A DNA stretch of 64,000 nucleotides from Sediminibacterium sp. (lineage in GTDB: Bacteria; Bacteroidota; Bacteroidia; Chitinophagales; Chitinophagaceae): the NCBI GenBank assembly GCA_016786865.1, contig JAEUVE010000022.1:62001-126000 (forward strand). The letters are read 5' to 3'. Within the stretch, counting starts at the first letter, position 1. Every line of letters begins with the position of its first letter. A program made the position numbers and the translations under genes. Shown piece after piece: positions 33,886-42,875 of the stretch. The notes beneath the pieces were generated by a model. That model searched no databases. It was not told where the DNA came from and was given only the letters and a program-made list of their open reading frames with translations.

Positions 33886-36800
33886 ATGAAAAAACTGATC
33901 ATCGCTGCACTCAGAAAACCCGTTACTGTTATGGTGATCGTAATGGGTATCGTATTTTTCTCATGGCTGGCCGTGCGAAAAATGCCGATAGATATTTTTC
34001 CAAAGTTAGGAACGCCTGTCATTTACGTGGCGCAAACTTATGGGGGCTTATCGCCACAACAGATGGAAGGGTTTCTTACCTCCTACTATGAATACCACTT
34101 TCTCTACATTACCGGCATTAAATATGTAGAGAGCAAATCCGTTCAGGGTGTCTCACTGATCAAACTGCAGTTTCACGAAGGGACCGATATGGGTGCTGCT
34201 ATGGCTGAGGTGGTATCCTATGCTACCCGCGCCCGTTCTTTTATGCCACCAGGAACTTTACCACCATTCATCATGCGTTACGATGCGGGTAGCGTACCTG
34301 TAGGACAATTGGTATTTACGAGCAACAGTAAATCTTTAAATGAGATACAGGATCTTGCTCTCTTTAAAGTTAGGCCCATGTTTGCCGCCTTGCCGGGCGT
34401 GTCAGCACCGCCACCACTCGGAGGGAATCAGCGAACCATCATTATACGCGCTAGTCCTGAAAGACTCCGCAGCTACGGCGTTACACCCGATGAACTGGCG
34501 GCTACTATTGCTAAAGGGAATATGATCTCGCCAGCGGGCAACCTGCGGGTGGGCGATCAAACACTGATTACTCCACAGAATACAGTCATCGATAATATCA
34601 AAGAGTTTGAAAGCATTCCTTTACAGGCAAAAAGCGGGACGACAGCCTATGTCCGTGACGTAGCTTCCGTAGAAAACGGTGCGGACATCACAACCGGTTA
34701 TGCACTTGTCAATGGTAAACGTTCCATCTATATACCGGTAACCAAACGCGCGGATGCGTCCACCTGGGAAGTGGTACAGAATATTAAAAAGGCTTTGCCG
34801 GACATGCAGGCCGCGATTCCTGCCGACATACATGTATCTTATGAATTTGATCAATCAACCTATGTTGTCAATTCTTTAAAAAGTCTTTTGTTTGAAGGAG
34901 GATTGGGGGCCATACTTACCGGGTTGATGGTATTGCTTTTTTTAAGCGACAGGCGAAGTTCATTGATCGTTGTGATTACCATTCCACTTGCCCTGCTATC
35001 TGCGATCGTATGTTTGTACCTCACGGGGCAAAGTATCAATATTATGACCCTTGGAGGTTTGGCGCTTGCAATTGGTATATTGGTGGATGAGGCAACAGTA
35101 ACTATTGAAAATATACACCGGCATCTTGAAGATGGTAAGAAAAAACCAAGAGCCATCGCAGATGCTGCGAAAGAAATTGCTTTGCCAAAACTGCTGATCC
35201 TGTTAAGTATCCTTGCGGTATTTGTTCCGGCGCTTTTTATGACCGGCATACCTAAAGGGATGTTCATGCCATTATCGCTTGCAGTGGCTTTTGCCATGAT
35301 CGCTTCTTTTCTGATCTCGCAAACAGTAGTGCCGGTTCTTTCAAACTGGTGGTTAAAAGATGCCGGGCAATTCACAGAAAGGAAATGGTTTACAAAACTG
35401 ACTAACCGTTATACATCTTTTCAAAATAGAATAGCAGGTTCCCGCGGCGTGATTATTTCTTTGTACCTGGTTATATGTGGTTTATTGCTCTGGAGTAATT
35501 ATCGTTTTTTAGGGCAGGAAATATTTCCGAAAGTAAACTCAGGACAGTTACAAGTGAGACTTCGTATGCCTGCAGGCACGCGCATTGAACGGACAGAAGA
35601 TAATACCAAAAAAGTATTGGCGCTGCTTGAAAAAGAAGTAGGCAAACAACAGGTGTCGATTACTTCTGCCTATGTTGGATTACAACCGCCTACCTATGCT
35701 ATCAACTCGATCTTTACCTGGACAAGCGGACCGCATGAAGCGATTGTGAAAATAAGATTTACTGATAACGCGGGTATCAAACTGGATGACTTAAAAGAAC
35801 AATTGAGATCCGCTGTCAAAAAAGAAATTCCTTCGATGCAGGTTTCGTTTGAACCCGCCGATCTTGTTGAGCAGGTGATGAGCCAGGGAACCAACAACCC
35901 GGTTGAAGTGGTGGTGCAGGGGAAAAATCTGAAACAAAGCAAAGAGATCGGCGATAAATTAAAAAAGCAAATGGAGGCATTGCCTTACATGCGCGATATT
36001 CAATACACGCTTCCCCTCGATTATCCATCCTTACAGATAGATTATGACCGGGTTCGTGCAGGACAATTGGGGCTGACCATCGATGAAATGAGTCGTTCCG
36101 TTTCAGCAGCTACTTCATCCAGCCGAAACATCCTGTTAAATTACTGGCTGGATAAAAATGCAGGAAATGCCTACCAGGTTCAGGTAGAGTTACCCGAATA
36201 CCAAATGAAATCACCGGAAGATTTGGAACAGGTTCCTGTATCCGCCAGCAATCAAAATATTTTTCTGCGCGATGTGGCTACATGGAAAAAGTTAAACACG
36301 CCGGGAGAATATGACCGCTTAAATCAACAACGCTTTATTACAATCTCTGCTAACCTGCATCAAAAAGATTTAGGCACGGCAGTTAAAGATGTTCAAACTG
36401 CGATCAGTAAATTAGATTCGTTACCGCAAGGCGTGAAAGTATATGTGCGGGGGCAATCAGAGATCCTTCAGCAAACACAAAGCGAACTGGGTTCTGGGCT
36501 GCTCTTAGCCATCATTGTTATTTTACTATTGCTGGCTGCTAATTTTCAATCGTTCCGATTATCATTTACTATCCTCTCAGTTATCCCTGCTGTTGTTGCC
36601 GGTTCATTCCTGTTATTATTTCTGGCAGGCAAAACACTAAACATACAATCATTCATGGGCTGTATCATGGCGATTGGTGTAGCAGTCGCCAATGCTATTC
36701 TTCTCGTAACAAAAGCAGAAACGATCCGGAAGCAGGATGGTAGCCTATCCAACATAGGTCTCATTGCTGCGCAGTCCAGGTTGCGACCGATCCTAATGAC

Positions 36801-37032
36801 AAGCTTTGCCATGATAGCCGGGATGATACCGATGGCTATCGGTTTAGGAGAAGGTGGTGAGCAAACAGCACCATTGGGCATTGCGGTAATTGGTGGTCTT
36901 TTGTTTTCAACTCTTACCACACTTTTTGTATTGCCACTTGTTTACAATGCCGTCATTAATAAAAAAATATACAGTGATGTTTCACTTGACCCGGATGATA
37001 CAGCCAGCAGGTTTTATGACAACCAAAAATGA
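33886..37032 (+). CDS. RND-family efflux pump permease
   Basis: A 1048-residue inner-membrane proton/drug or metal antiporter of the AcrB/CusA superfamily. The first helix (VTVMVIVMGIVFFSWLAV) is followed by a large periplasmic domain, the TM4 segment ALAIGILVDEATVTIENIHR with the acidic pair Asp-Glu in place of the usual Asp-Asp, a second periplasmic domain and the C-terminal helices. Length fits a full transporter. The CusA methionine triad cannot be confirmed by eye, so substrate (metal ion versus organic compound) is open. Second gene of the efflux operon. Confidence 0.92.
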   Translation: MKKLIIAALRKPVTVMVIVMGIVFFSWLAVRKMPIDIFPKLGTPVIYVAQTYGGLSPQQMEGFLTSYYEYHFLYITGIKYVESKSVQGVSLIKLQFHEGTDMGAAMAEVVSYATRARSFMPPGTLPPFIMRYDAGSVPVGQLVFTSNSKSLNEIQDLALFKVRPMFAALPGVSAPPPLGGNQRTIIIRASPERLRSYGVTPDELAATIAKGNMISPAGNLRVGDQTLITPQNTVIDNIKEFESIPLQAKSGTTAYVRDVASVENGADITTGYALVNGKRSIYIPVTKRADASTWEVVQNIKKALPDMQAAIPADIHVSYEFDQSTYVVNSLKSLLFEGGLGAILTGLMVLLFLSDRRSSLIVVITIPLALLSAIVCLYLTGQSINIMTLGGLALAIGILVDEATVTIENIHRHLEDGKKKPRAIADAAKEIALPKLLILLSILAVFVPALFMTGIPKGMFMPLSLAVAFAMIASFLISQTVVPVLSNWWLKDAGQFTERKWFTKLTNRYTSFQNRIAGSRGVIISLYLVICGLLLWSNYRFLGQEIFPKVNSGQLQVRLRMPAGTRIERTEDNTKKVLALLEKEVGKQQVSITSAYVGLQPPTYAINSIFTWTSGPHEAIVKIRFTDNAGIKLDDLKEQLRSAVKKEIPSMQVSFEPADLVEQVMSQGTNNPVEVVVQGKNLKQSKEIGDKLKKQMEALPYMRDIQYTLPLDYPSLQIDYDRVRAGQLGLTIDEMSRSVSAATSSSRNILLNYWLDKNAGNAYQVQVELPEYQMKSPEDLEQVPVSASNQNIFLRDVATWKKLNTPGEYDRLNQQRFITISANLHQKDLGTAVKDVQTAISKLDSLPQGVKVYVRGQSEILQQTQSELGSGLLLAIIVILLLLAANFQSFRLSFTILSVIPAVVAGSFLLLFLAGKTLNIQSFMGCIMAIGVAVANAILLVTKAETIRKQDGSLSNIGLIAAQSRLRPILMTSFAMIAGMIPMAIGLGEGGEQTAPLGIAVIGGLLFSTLTTLFVLPLVYNAVINKKIYSDVSLDPDDTASRFYDNQK

Positions 37033-37036
37033 CAAC

Positions 37037-38125
37037 ATGAAAGAGATAAAAAATATTATAGCATTATTAGTAGTTGCCGCTACCATTAGCTGTAACCAGA
37101 ACAACAAGCCAAAAGAAACCGTTAAGCCCACTATTGATTCAACGGTTGTCTTTCTATTACAAAGCGGCTCGCTCGATAAAACTGTTTCGCTCCCCGGCGA
37201 GTTGCTTGCACAGGAAAAAGTACAGGTCTTCGGTAAAGTAAGCGGCTACATAAAAAAGATCTTTGTCGATATCGGCTCACCTGTAAAACAAGGACAGGTA
37301 ATTGCAATACTCGAGGCTCCTGAATTGCAGTCAAGGATCGCGGAAAGCAAACAAAAACTGGAATCAGCAAAAGCGAGACTTATTACCAGCAATGATCTGT
37401 ATAAAAGACTATTGGAAGCATCGAAAACCGATGGCGTGATTGCACCAGCAGATCTTGAGAAAGCAAAGAACCAGGTAAGTTCAGATGAGGCATTGATACG
37501 CGCTGCGCAATCAGCAGTAAACGCTGAAGGAGAGACAGCAGGCTATCTTACTTTAAAAGCGCCATTTAGCGGGACAGTTGTTAAAAGAAATGTGGATGCG
37601 GGCGCTTATGTGGGTAAGCCCGGCGAAACGCCTTTATTTGAAATTGAAGATAACGCAACGCTACGCCTGCGCATTGCAGTACCGGAGGCATTGACAGGTA
37701 CAAAAGTCAAAGAAGGAAAAGTACAGTTTACACTGAAAGCCATTCCCGGAAAAAAATTCGAGGGGAACCTGTCCCGAAAATCCGGGAGCCTCGATCCGAA
37801 TTCAAGAAGCGAAGTGTGGGAATTTGCAATTAACAATAGCGATCATTTGCTAAAGTCAGGCATGTTCGCAGATTGCAAATTAAATATCCTGCGTGAAGGC
37901 AAATCATTTTTTGTACCTTATTCAGCAGTTGTAACAACACTTGAAAAGAAGTTCGTGATCATATCGGAAAATAATATTTCCAAATGGGTGGATGTAAGCC
38001 AGGGAGTCGGCTTGCCGGATAAAACAGAAATATTCGGGAACCTGAAAGAAGGTGACACACTGGTACTAAAAGCAAACGAAGAATTAAAGGCAGACACAAA
38101 GCTGGTTATTAAGATATCAAAATAA
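37037..38125 (+). CDS. Efflux periplasmic adaptor (membrane-fusion) lipoprotein
   Basis: A 362-residue adaptor from the ATG at 37037, four bases after the RND gene stop; a longer in-frame start inside the RND gene is rejected. A lipoprotein signal ends in TISC, so Cys21 would be acylated. Barrel-sandwich/lipoyl halves flank a coiled coil: KVSGYIKKIFVDIGSPVKQG, then ESKQKLESAKARLITSNDLY, then LTLKAPFSGTVVKRNVDAG, followed by beta-barrel and membrane-proximal domains. It links the RND permease to the TolC-like channel. Gene order outer-membrane/permease/adaptor is unusual, adaptor-first being more common. Confidence 0.9.
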   Translation: MKEIKNIIALLVVAATISCNQNNKPKETVKPTIDSTVVFLLQSGSLDKTVSLPGELLAQEKVQVFGKVSGYIKKIFVDIGSPVKQGQVIAILEAPELQSRIAESKQKLESAKARLITSNDLYKRLLEASKTDGVIAPADLEKAKNQVSSDEALIRAAQSAVNAEGETAGYLTLKAPFSGTVVKRNVDAGAYVGKPGETPLFEIEDNATLRLRIAVPEALTGTKVKEGKVQFTLKAIPGKKFEGNLSRKSGSLDPNSRSEVWEFAINNSDHLLKSGMFADCKLNILREGKSFFVPYSAVVTTLEKKFVIISENNISKWVDVSQGVGLPDKTEIFGNLKEGDTLVLKANEELKADTKLVIKISK

Positions 38126-38132
38126 GTCGTAG

Positions 38133-40289
38133 ATGAAAATCAATCTTCACTTAGCTTTAATTGTCATCGTTATATTGTTATATAAACCTGTTTCTGCACA
38201 GCATAATCTTATTGATACTATCCGCACCAGTTTCACCAATGAAACAATTGCTCTTGACGGAAAATTGACTGAACCCTGTTGGCAGAGCGCATCAGCTATA
38301 ACCAACTTCACACAACGCGAACTCGATTTTGGTAAACCTGCCAGTGAAGGTACAAAGGTTGCTATCGTATATGATAAGCTCGCCCTGTATATCGGTGTAT
38401 GGTGTTACCAGCAACCAGGCAGTATACGTGCAAAATATATGCAGCGGGATTTTTTTTACAGCGAGGATGATAATTTCCAGGTTGCACTATCACCCTTTAA
38501 TGATAAAAGAAATGGTTACCTGTTTGTCATTAATCCCAACGGTGCAAGGGCAGATCTTTTGATCTCGGGAAATGAAGAGGCTAATCAGGATTGGAACGGC
38601 GTATGGGATGCGAGAACCACTATTACAAATGAAGGTTGGTTTGCTGAGATCCGTATCCCATTCAATAGTTTACAGTTTAAGAAGGATTCAGTTTATAATT
38701 GGGCCATCAACTTTGAACGCAATATCCGTTCAAAAAACGAGCAGGTTTCATGGCAGGGATGGACAAGGGATTGTTCCATCTATTGTTTGGCAAATGCGGG
38801 TACACTGGCAGGGCTTAGTAATATTGGCTACGCTAAATATTTTGAATTAAAACCCTATACGCTCGGCGGATTTGAAAAAGAAAAAAATCAGTCAACCAAC
38901 TGGCCCGGAAAAATTGGTGCAGATCTGAATGTGAATCTTACCCCTACTTTAAAACTGAACCTAACGGCCAATACAGATTTTGCACAAGTGGAAGTAGACA
39001 GGATCGCGGTAAACCTGAACCGTTTCAATTTATACTATCCTGAAAAAAGAGAGTTCTTTTTAGAAGGTTATCAAAACTACCAGTTTAATCTTGGGGCCAG
39101 CAACGAAATTTTCTATACAAGAAAAATAGGTATCGAAAATTTTGAGCAGGTACCAATCGTTGCCGGTGGCAGGTTGTTTGGAAAGATAGGAGGAAGTAAT
39201 ATCGGCTTACTAAACATTCAAACCGCAGCATCAGGCACGGCTGCAGCCACCAACAATACAGTGGTTCGTTATAAAAAAGATATCGGGAGCCAATCTTATA
39301 TCGGCGCTATCCTCACTTCAAAAAATAACAGTAACATCAGTAACCAGGTGGCTGGTCTTGACGGTTCTTACACAACATCAAAATTCCTGAAAAATAAAAA
39401 TCTCGTGATAACCGGGCTCATCAGCAAGAGTTTTGATAAAGGGATCAATAGTAACAATGCTTATGCGTGGCGTTTTTTCATAGATTATCCGAATGATTTT
39501 ATTGACCACTTTATTGCTATTGGAAGTATACAAAACGACTACAACCCTGAATTAGGATTTCTGGAAAGAAAAAATTTTGATAACCTGACATGGAACTTCC
39601 GCATTTCACCAAGATGGTTCGGCAAATACGGTATAAGAAGAATGTATCTCAAACCCTGGGAGTTCAGCATGTATCGAACACATACTACAGGTGAACTGGA
39701 ATCTTTTTATAATGAATCAAGACCCTTCGGTTTTTTTACCAAAAGCGGCGAAAGATTTGAGTATGATCTGAGACAACAGTTTGAAAGACTTGACGCTCCT
39801 TTTGATCTGACAGGTTCTATTAAAATACCAGTTGGCAAATACTGGATGCACCGGCAGGCATTGCAGGCTGGTAGTTTCCAGGGCAGGCGTCTTTGGATAG
39901 ATATGGTATACGCCTGGGGAGAGTTTTATACGGGTAGCATTAAGAGTTTTACAGGATCACTCGGGATCAATGTCAACAAACATTTTAACCTTCGAACCGA
40001 CTATATATACAACGGAATTACTTTACCACAGGGGAATACAACGATCCATCAATTGGCACAGTTTTTTAATTACGCATTCGATCCCCGTTTAGATCTTTCA
40101 GTATTCACCCAATGGAATTCTTTAGATGACCTGTTGTTTGGGAATTTCCGGCTTCACTGGATACCACGTATCGGTGAGGACCTGTATATCGTGTATAACA
40201 GGGGCTATGATAAATTAAACAATTTTAGATTTTCAGAACCGGTGAGTTCGGCAGGAGCCGCAAAACTGGTATGGCGATTTGTATTCTAA
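38133..40289 (+). CDS. DUF5916 protein with CBM9-like N-terminus
   Basis: A 718-residue exported protein: signal peptide of about 23 residues ending VSAQ, an N-terminal carbohydrate-binding family 9-like domain (IALDGKLTEPCWQSA, VAIVYDKLALYIGVWCY, VALSPFNDKRNGYLFVINP), then a DUF5916 part with many amphipathic strands that probably forms an outer-membrane barrel ending in WRFVF. Such proteins are common in Bacteroidota, and their function is not established. It starts 7 bp after the adaptor gene, so it belongs to the efflux operon. A role in envelope passage of the exported compound is speculation. Confidence 0.8.
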   Translation: MKINLHLALIVIVILLYKPVSAQHNLIDTIRTSFTNETIALDGKLTEPCWQSASAITNFTQRELDFGKPASEGTKVAIVYDKLALYIGVWCYQQPGSIRAKYMQRDFFYSEDDNFQVALSPFNDKRNGYLFVINPNGARADLLISGNEEANQDWNGVWDARTTITNEGWFAEIRIPFNSLQFKKDSVYNWAINFERNIRSKNEQVSWQGWTRDCSIYCLANAGTLAGLSNIGYAKYFELKPYTLGGFEKEKNQSTNWPGKIGADLNVNLTPTLKLNLTANTDFAQVEVDRIAVNLNRFNLYYPEKREFFLEGYQNYQFNLGASNEIFYTRKIGIENFEQVPIVAGGRLFGKIGGSNIGLLNIQTAASGTAAATNNTVVRYKKDIGSQSYIGAILTSKNNSNISNQVAGLDGSYTTSKFLKNKNLVITGLISKSFDKGINSNNAYAWRFFIDYPNDFIDHFIAIGSIQNDYNPELGFLERKNFDNLTWNFRISPRWFGKYGIRRMYLKPWEFSMYRTHTTGELESFYNESRPFGFFTKSGERFEYDLRQQFERLDAPFDLTGSIKIPVGKYWMHRQALQAGSFQGRRLWIDMVYAWGEFYTGSIKSFTGSLGINVNKHFNLRTDYIYNGITLPQGNTTIHQLAQFFNYAFDPRLDLSVFTQWNSLDDLLFGNFRLHWIPRIGEDLYIVYNRGYDKLNNFRFSEPVSSAGAAKLVWRFVF

Positions 40290-40306
40290 ACCTATAATCA
40301 ACCAAT

Positions 40307-41275
40307 ATGAAACCCTTATTTAAAACAATGATCGTTCTGGCTGTTGCATTAACTGGTTTATTGCTGGCCACATGCAACAGTGGTAAAAATGCAAGCAGTG
40401 TACAGGATGCAAAAATGCAGGCGCTTGCCTGTCCGCCAGGCAGTAAACTAGATATCCAGCAGATCGAACAGATAACAGGCATGAAAGGCGCTGAAAAAAA
40501 CGGTGAATATAAAATTACCGTTCCGCAAAACGACCTGAACATTATGGTAGATGGTTTTAAGATCATTCCTGCAATGGGGTTGGGTAGCTGGATCGCCTTT
40601 ACTCCATGTGCCGATAGCGTAATGATGATGGGAGACATTATTTTATCCGAAACTGATCTCGCTCCTGTGCAAAGAGAAGTAATCGCACAGGGTTTATCTA
40701 TAACAGCCATTCACAATCATTTTGTGCGCAACAGGCCGAATGTAATGTATATGCACATCGATGGTTTTGGAAATGTTCGTAAAGTGTCTTCCATTGCTAA
40801 AGCCATTTTTGATAAGGTAAAAGAAGTAAGAGGTAAAGATCCCAAGTCAGCAAAAGCGGATAGTGTTATTAATACTTTGAATATTCCCTCGCTAGATGCG
40901 ATCATCGGAAGTAAAGGTGAATTGAGTAAGGGAGTGTATAAGTATACTATTGGCAGACCGGATGTTTCTCTTCGCGAACATGGTGTCCCCATCAGTACAT
41001 TTATGGGATTTAATACATGGGCAGCCTGGCAGGGTACGCCTGAAAAAGCAGCAGTAGCCGGAGATTTCACTATGTTGGAAAATGAAGTGGCACCTGTTAT
41101 AAAAGCGTTAGTGGAAAGTGGTATTGAAGTGGTAGCGGTGCATAATCACATGGTACATGAAGAACCAAAAATATTCTTTTTACACTACTGGGGTGTAGGC
41201 CCTGCTGAACAATTGGCAAAAGGGTTACGCACTGCGTTGGATCAAACAGGCAAAGGTCAGGCAAATACTCATTAA
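40307..41275 (+). CDS. DUF1259 (LppY/LpqO-like) lipoprotein
   Basis: A 322-residue protein with a lipoprotein-type signal ending LLATC. Two copies of the DUF1259 repeat are visible: GLGSWIAFTPCADSVMMMGD with ITAIHNHFV, and GFNTWAAWQGTPEKAAVAGD with VVAVHNHMV. The paired HNH-like histidines may bind metal. The family is often found near resistance genes, but no activity is known to me. It lies 17 bp after the DUF5916 gene, in the same operon. Confidence 0.84.
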   Translation: MKPLFKTMIVLAVALTGLLLATCNSGKNASSVQDAKMQALACPPGSKLDIQQIEQITGMKGAEKNGEYKITVPQNDLNIMVDGFKIIPAMGLGSWIAFTPCADSVMMMGDIILSETDLAPVQREVIAQGLSITAIHNHFVRNRPNVMYMHIDGFGNVRKVSSIAKAIFDKVKEVRGKDPKSAKADSVINTLNIPSLDAIIGSKGELSKGVYKYTIGRPDVSLREHGVPISTFMGFNTWAAWQGTPEKAAVAGDFTMLENEVAPVIKALVESGIEVVAVHNHMVHEEPKIFFLHYWGVGPAEQLAKGLRTALDQTGKGQANTH

Positions 41276-41287
41276 AAAACAGTGACT

Positions 41288-42292
41288 ATGCAATTCAAAA
41301 AGCTTTCAATTACCGCCTGCATTTTCTTATTGTGCATACAGGGTTGTCAATCGCAGCCGCAGGTGCAAGGTAAATCAATGTCACTCATCACATCCGTTGA
41401 ATTACCTGGTGTAAATGGGCGCATCGATCACATGGCCTTTGACAATGTTACCCAAAAGATTTTTGTTGCGGCTTTGGGTAATAATACTGTTGAAGTAGTT
41501 GACTTAAAAAATAATAAGGCTATTCATAGTATATCAAACATGAACGAACCGCAGGGAATTGGTTTTATTCCTGAGCGAAAAGCAATACTTGTTGCAAACG
41601 GCGGTAATGGCAGATGTGACGTGTTTAGTTCAGAAGATTATCAAAAAATAACTTCTATTCAATTACCGGGTGATGCTGATAACGTCCGCTATGATCCCAT
41701 CCATAAAAAGATTTATGTAGGCTATGGTGATGGGGGTATTGCAATCATTGATGCGAATACATTTAAGCAAACAGGAGATATTAAACTTGAAGGACATCCC
41801 GAATCCTTTCAACTCGATATTTCACAACAGAAGATGTATGTAAATGTGCCGGACAAACAGCAGGTAGAAGTTATCGACTTAGAGAAACAACAGGTAACGG
41901 ATCGCTGGAAAATAACAGAGGCCAGAGCAAACTTTCCAATGCATTTGGATTCCGCTAATCATCGCTTGGTTATCGGCTGCAGACGACCGGCCAGGCTTTT
42001 AGTAGTAGACACTGAAACAGGAAAGACAATTTCATCTGTTGAAACAGATAATGATGTAGATGATATTTTTTGCGATCCTAAAACCGGCAATCTTTATTTG
42101 AGCTGCGGAGGTGGAAACATTGATGTGTTTAAACGGCTATCTAATGACAATTATCAACTAAGTGAAAAAATTGTTTCCAAATCCGGAGCACGAACTTCTT
42201 TGTGGATACCGCAACTAAACCGATTGGTAGTGGCTTCACCAAAAAACATAATAACAGGCTCCACATTACTTGTGTATGCCGTCAAAGAGTAA
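41288..42292 (+). CDS. YncE-like beta-propeller lipoprotein
   Basis: A 334-residue protein from the ATG at 41288 (a GTG two codons upstream is possible). The lipobox gives Cys20 (LLCIQGCQSQ). The rest is a seven-blade-type YncE/YVTN propeller with repeated motifs such as KIFVAALGNNTVEVVDLKNN, KIYVGYGDGGIAIIDAN and KMYVNVPDKQQVEVIDLEK. Propellers of this kind bind ligands or proteins in the periplasm. Last gene of the cargo operon, 12 bp after the DUF1259 gene. The specific ligand is unknown. Confidence 0.82.
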   Translation: MQFKKLSITACIFLLCIQGCQSQPQVQGKSMSLITSVELPGVNGRIDHMAFDNVTQKIFVAALGNNTVEVVDLKNNKAIHSISNMNEPQGIGFIPERKAILVANGGNGRCDVFSSEDYQKITSIQLPGDADNVRYDPIHKKIYVGYGDGGIAIIDANTFKQTGDIKLEGHPESFQLDISQQKMYVNVPDKQQVEVIDLEKQQVTDRWKITEARANFPMHLDSANHRLVIGCRRPARLLVVDTETGKTISSVETDNDVDDIFCDPKTGNLYLSCGGGNIDVFKRLSNDNYQLSEKIVSKSGARTSLWIPQLNRLVVASPKNIITGSTLLVYAVKE

Positions 42293-42432
42293 TGATGATA
42301 AAATTCTAACTCAGTTAGATCCCTTCTTAGTAAACTGAAAAAAAATCTTGCAAAAAATAATTTCAGTTTAACCCTGCTTAAATCGAATTAACCAAAATTG
42401 AAGTTGGTTTTACCCAAGTTTATCCTGCAATA

Positions 42433-42463
42433 AAAAAGACTTACATTTTATATGTAAGTCTTT
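42433..42463. terminator. Terminator of the captured tRNA-Ala half
   Basis: AAAGACTTACAT, short loop, ATGTAAGTCTTT, with a six-T run on the minus strand just after the tRNA-Ala 3' end. On the plus strand it may also end the cargo operon. Confidence 0.75.
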
Positions 42464-42473
42464 GATTATCAAG

Positions 42474-42515
42474 TGGAGAGTATCGGGGTCGAACCGACGA
42501 CCTCTTGCATGCCAT
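42474..42515 (-). pseudogene. 3' half of tRNA-Ala(GGC)
   Basis: On the minus strand it begins at the anticodon loop (ATGGCAT), continues with GCAAG, the variable loop, the T arm TCGGTTCGACCCCGA and the acceptor strand TACTCTCCA, then its own terminator. The 5' half is absent; the break is at the 5' edge of the anticodon loop, exactly as in the tRNA-Leu half at 14927-14980. It is a relic of integration at a tRNA-Ala gene. Confidence 0.82.
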
Positions 42516-42700
42516 TTTATTGATAGCTACCTAAATTCAAAAGGTAAAAGATAGGCGCAATATTTTTCCCAAACTATAGCAGAAAATTTAAAGACAAAAG
42601 TTTGAATCCGAGAGTAATTCGTACTTTAGAAGTATAAAAGTTCTTTCACATCTCCTCTTTCTTTGCGATAAAGAAAGTCAATTAGTATGGTCAAATTAGT

Positions 42701-42724
42701 TGTAGGCAAATTGTAGGCAAATTT
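42701..42724 (+). repeat. Right paired TGTAGGCAAAT repeats
   Basis: TGTAGGCAAAT in two tandem copies 12 bp apart, same orientation as the left pair at 15107-15133. Probable arm-type recombinase sites. Confidence 0.6.
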
Positions 42725-42736
42725 CTGTTAAAAACA

Positions 42737-42765
42737 AAAAGAGACCGCGCATTGCGATCTCTCTA
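42737..42765 (-). terminator. Terminator of the hybrid tRNA-Leu
   Basis: On the minus strand AGAGATCGC, loop, GCGGTCTCT (one G-T pair) followed by a T-run, 18 bases after the tRNA-Leu 3' end. It lies inside the element boundary, so the element supplied it. Confidence 0.75.
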
Positions 42766-42782
42766 AGTGATTGAAAATCAAG

Positions 42783-42868
42783 TGCCCCAGGCGGGAATTG
42801 AACCCGCACTCGCGTTGCGGCGAACAGGATTTTAAGTCCTGCGTGTCTACCAGTTCCACCACCGGGGC
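42783..42868 (-). tRNA. tRNA-Leu(UAA), hybrid of host 5' half and element 3' half
   Basis: An 86-nt class II tRNA: acceptor GCCCCGG/CTGGGGC (one G-U), D arm with GGTAGACAC, anticodon arm CAGGA-CTTAAAA-TCCTG with UAA, a long variable arm, T arm GCGGGTTCAATTCCCGC, discriminator A. CCA is not encoded. The 5' half is host DNA; the 3' half from the anticodon loop on came with the element and restores a working gene. Its host counterpart is stranded at 14927-14980. Confidence 0.95.
42818..42836. repeat. attR core of the integrated element
   Basis: CGGCGAACAGGATTTTAAG, identical to 14962-14980, within the anticodon and variable arms of tRNA-Leu. Confidence 0.88.
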
Positions 42869-42875
42869 TGCCATA

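Larger units (their letters stand above)
42293..42782. other. Right end of the element, non-coding
   Basis: About 490 bp with no gene. It holds a terminator hairpin (42433-42463), a tRNA-Ala 3' half (42474-42515), AT-rich DNA, paired TGTAGGCAAAT repeats (42701-42724) and the terminator of tRNA-Leu (42737-42765). Confidence 0.7.
14962..42836. mobile_element. Integrative mobilizable element in tRNA-Leu, about 27.9 kb
   Basis: Bounded by the 19-bp direct repeats at 14962-14980 and 42818-42836. It carries a tyrosine recombinase next to attL, a relaxase, a MobC-like protein, a candidate oriT, a primase-like protein, an excisionase-like protein, accessory genes of defence type and a metal/toxicant efflux cargo. 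No VirB/Tra secretion genes, coupling ATPase or replication initiator is visible, which fits a mobilizable rather than self-transmissible element. The genes flanking it (purE on the left, tRNA-Gly on the right) belong to the host. Confidence 0.88.

Noticed and set aside
36890..37036. A longer N-terminus for the efflux adaptor, starting inside the RND gene
   Set aside because: The extension overlaps the RND coding region by 143 bases and would hide the lipoprotein signal; the ATG at 37037 gives a normal adaptor.
16630..42560. The word GATAGGCGCA near 16635 and again near 42555, as possible extra element repeats
   Set aside because: Only ten bases match, with no flanking similarity; expected by chance or too weak to support.
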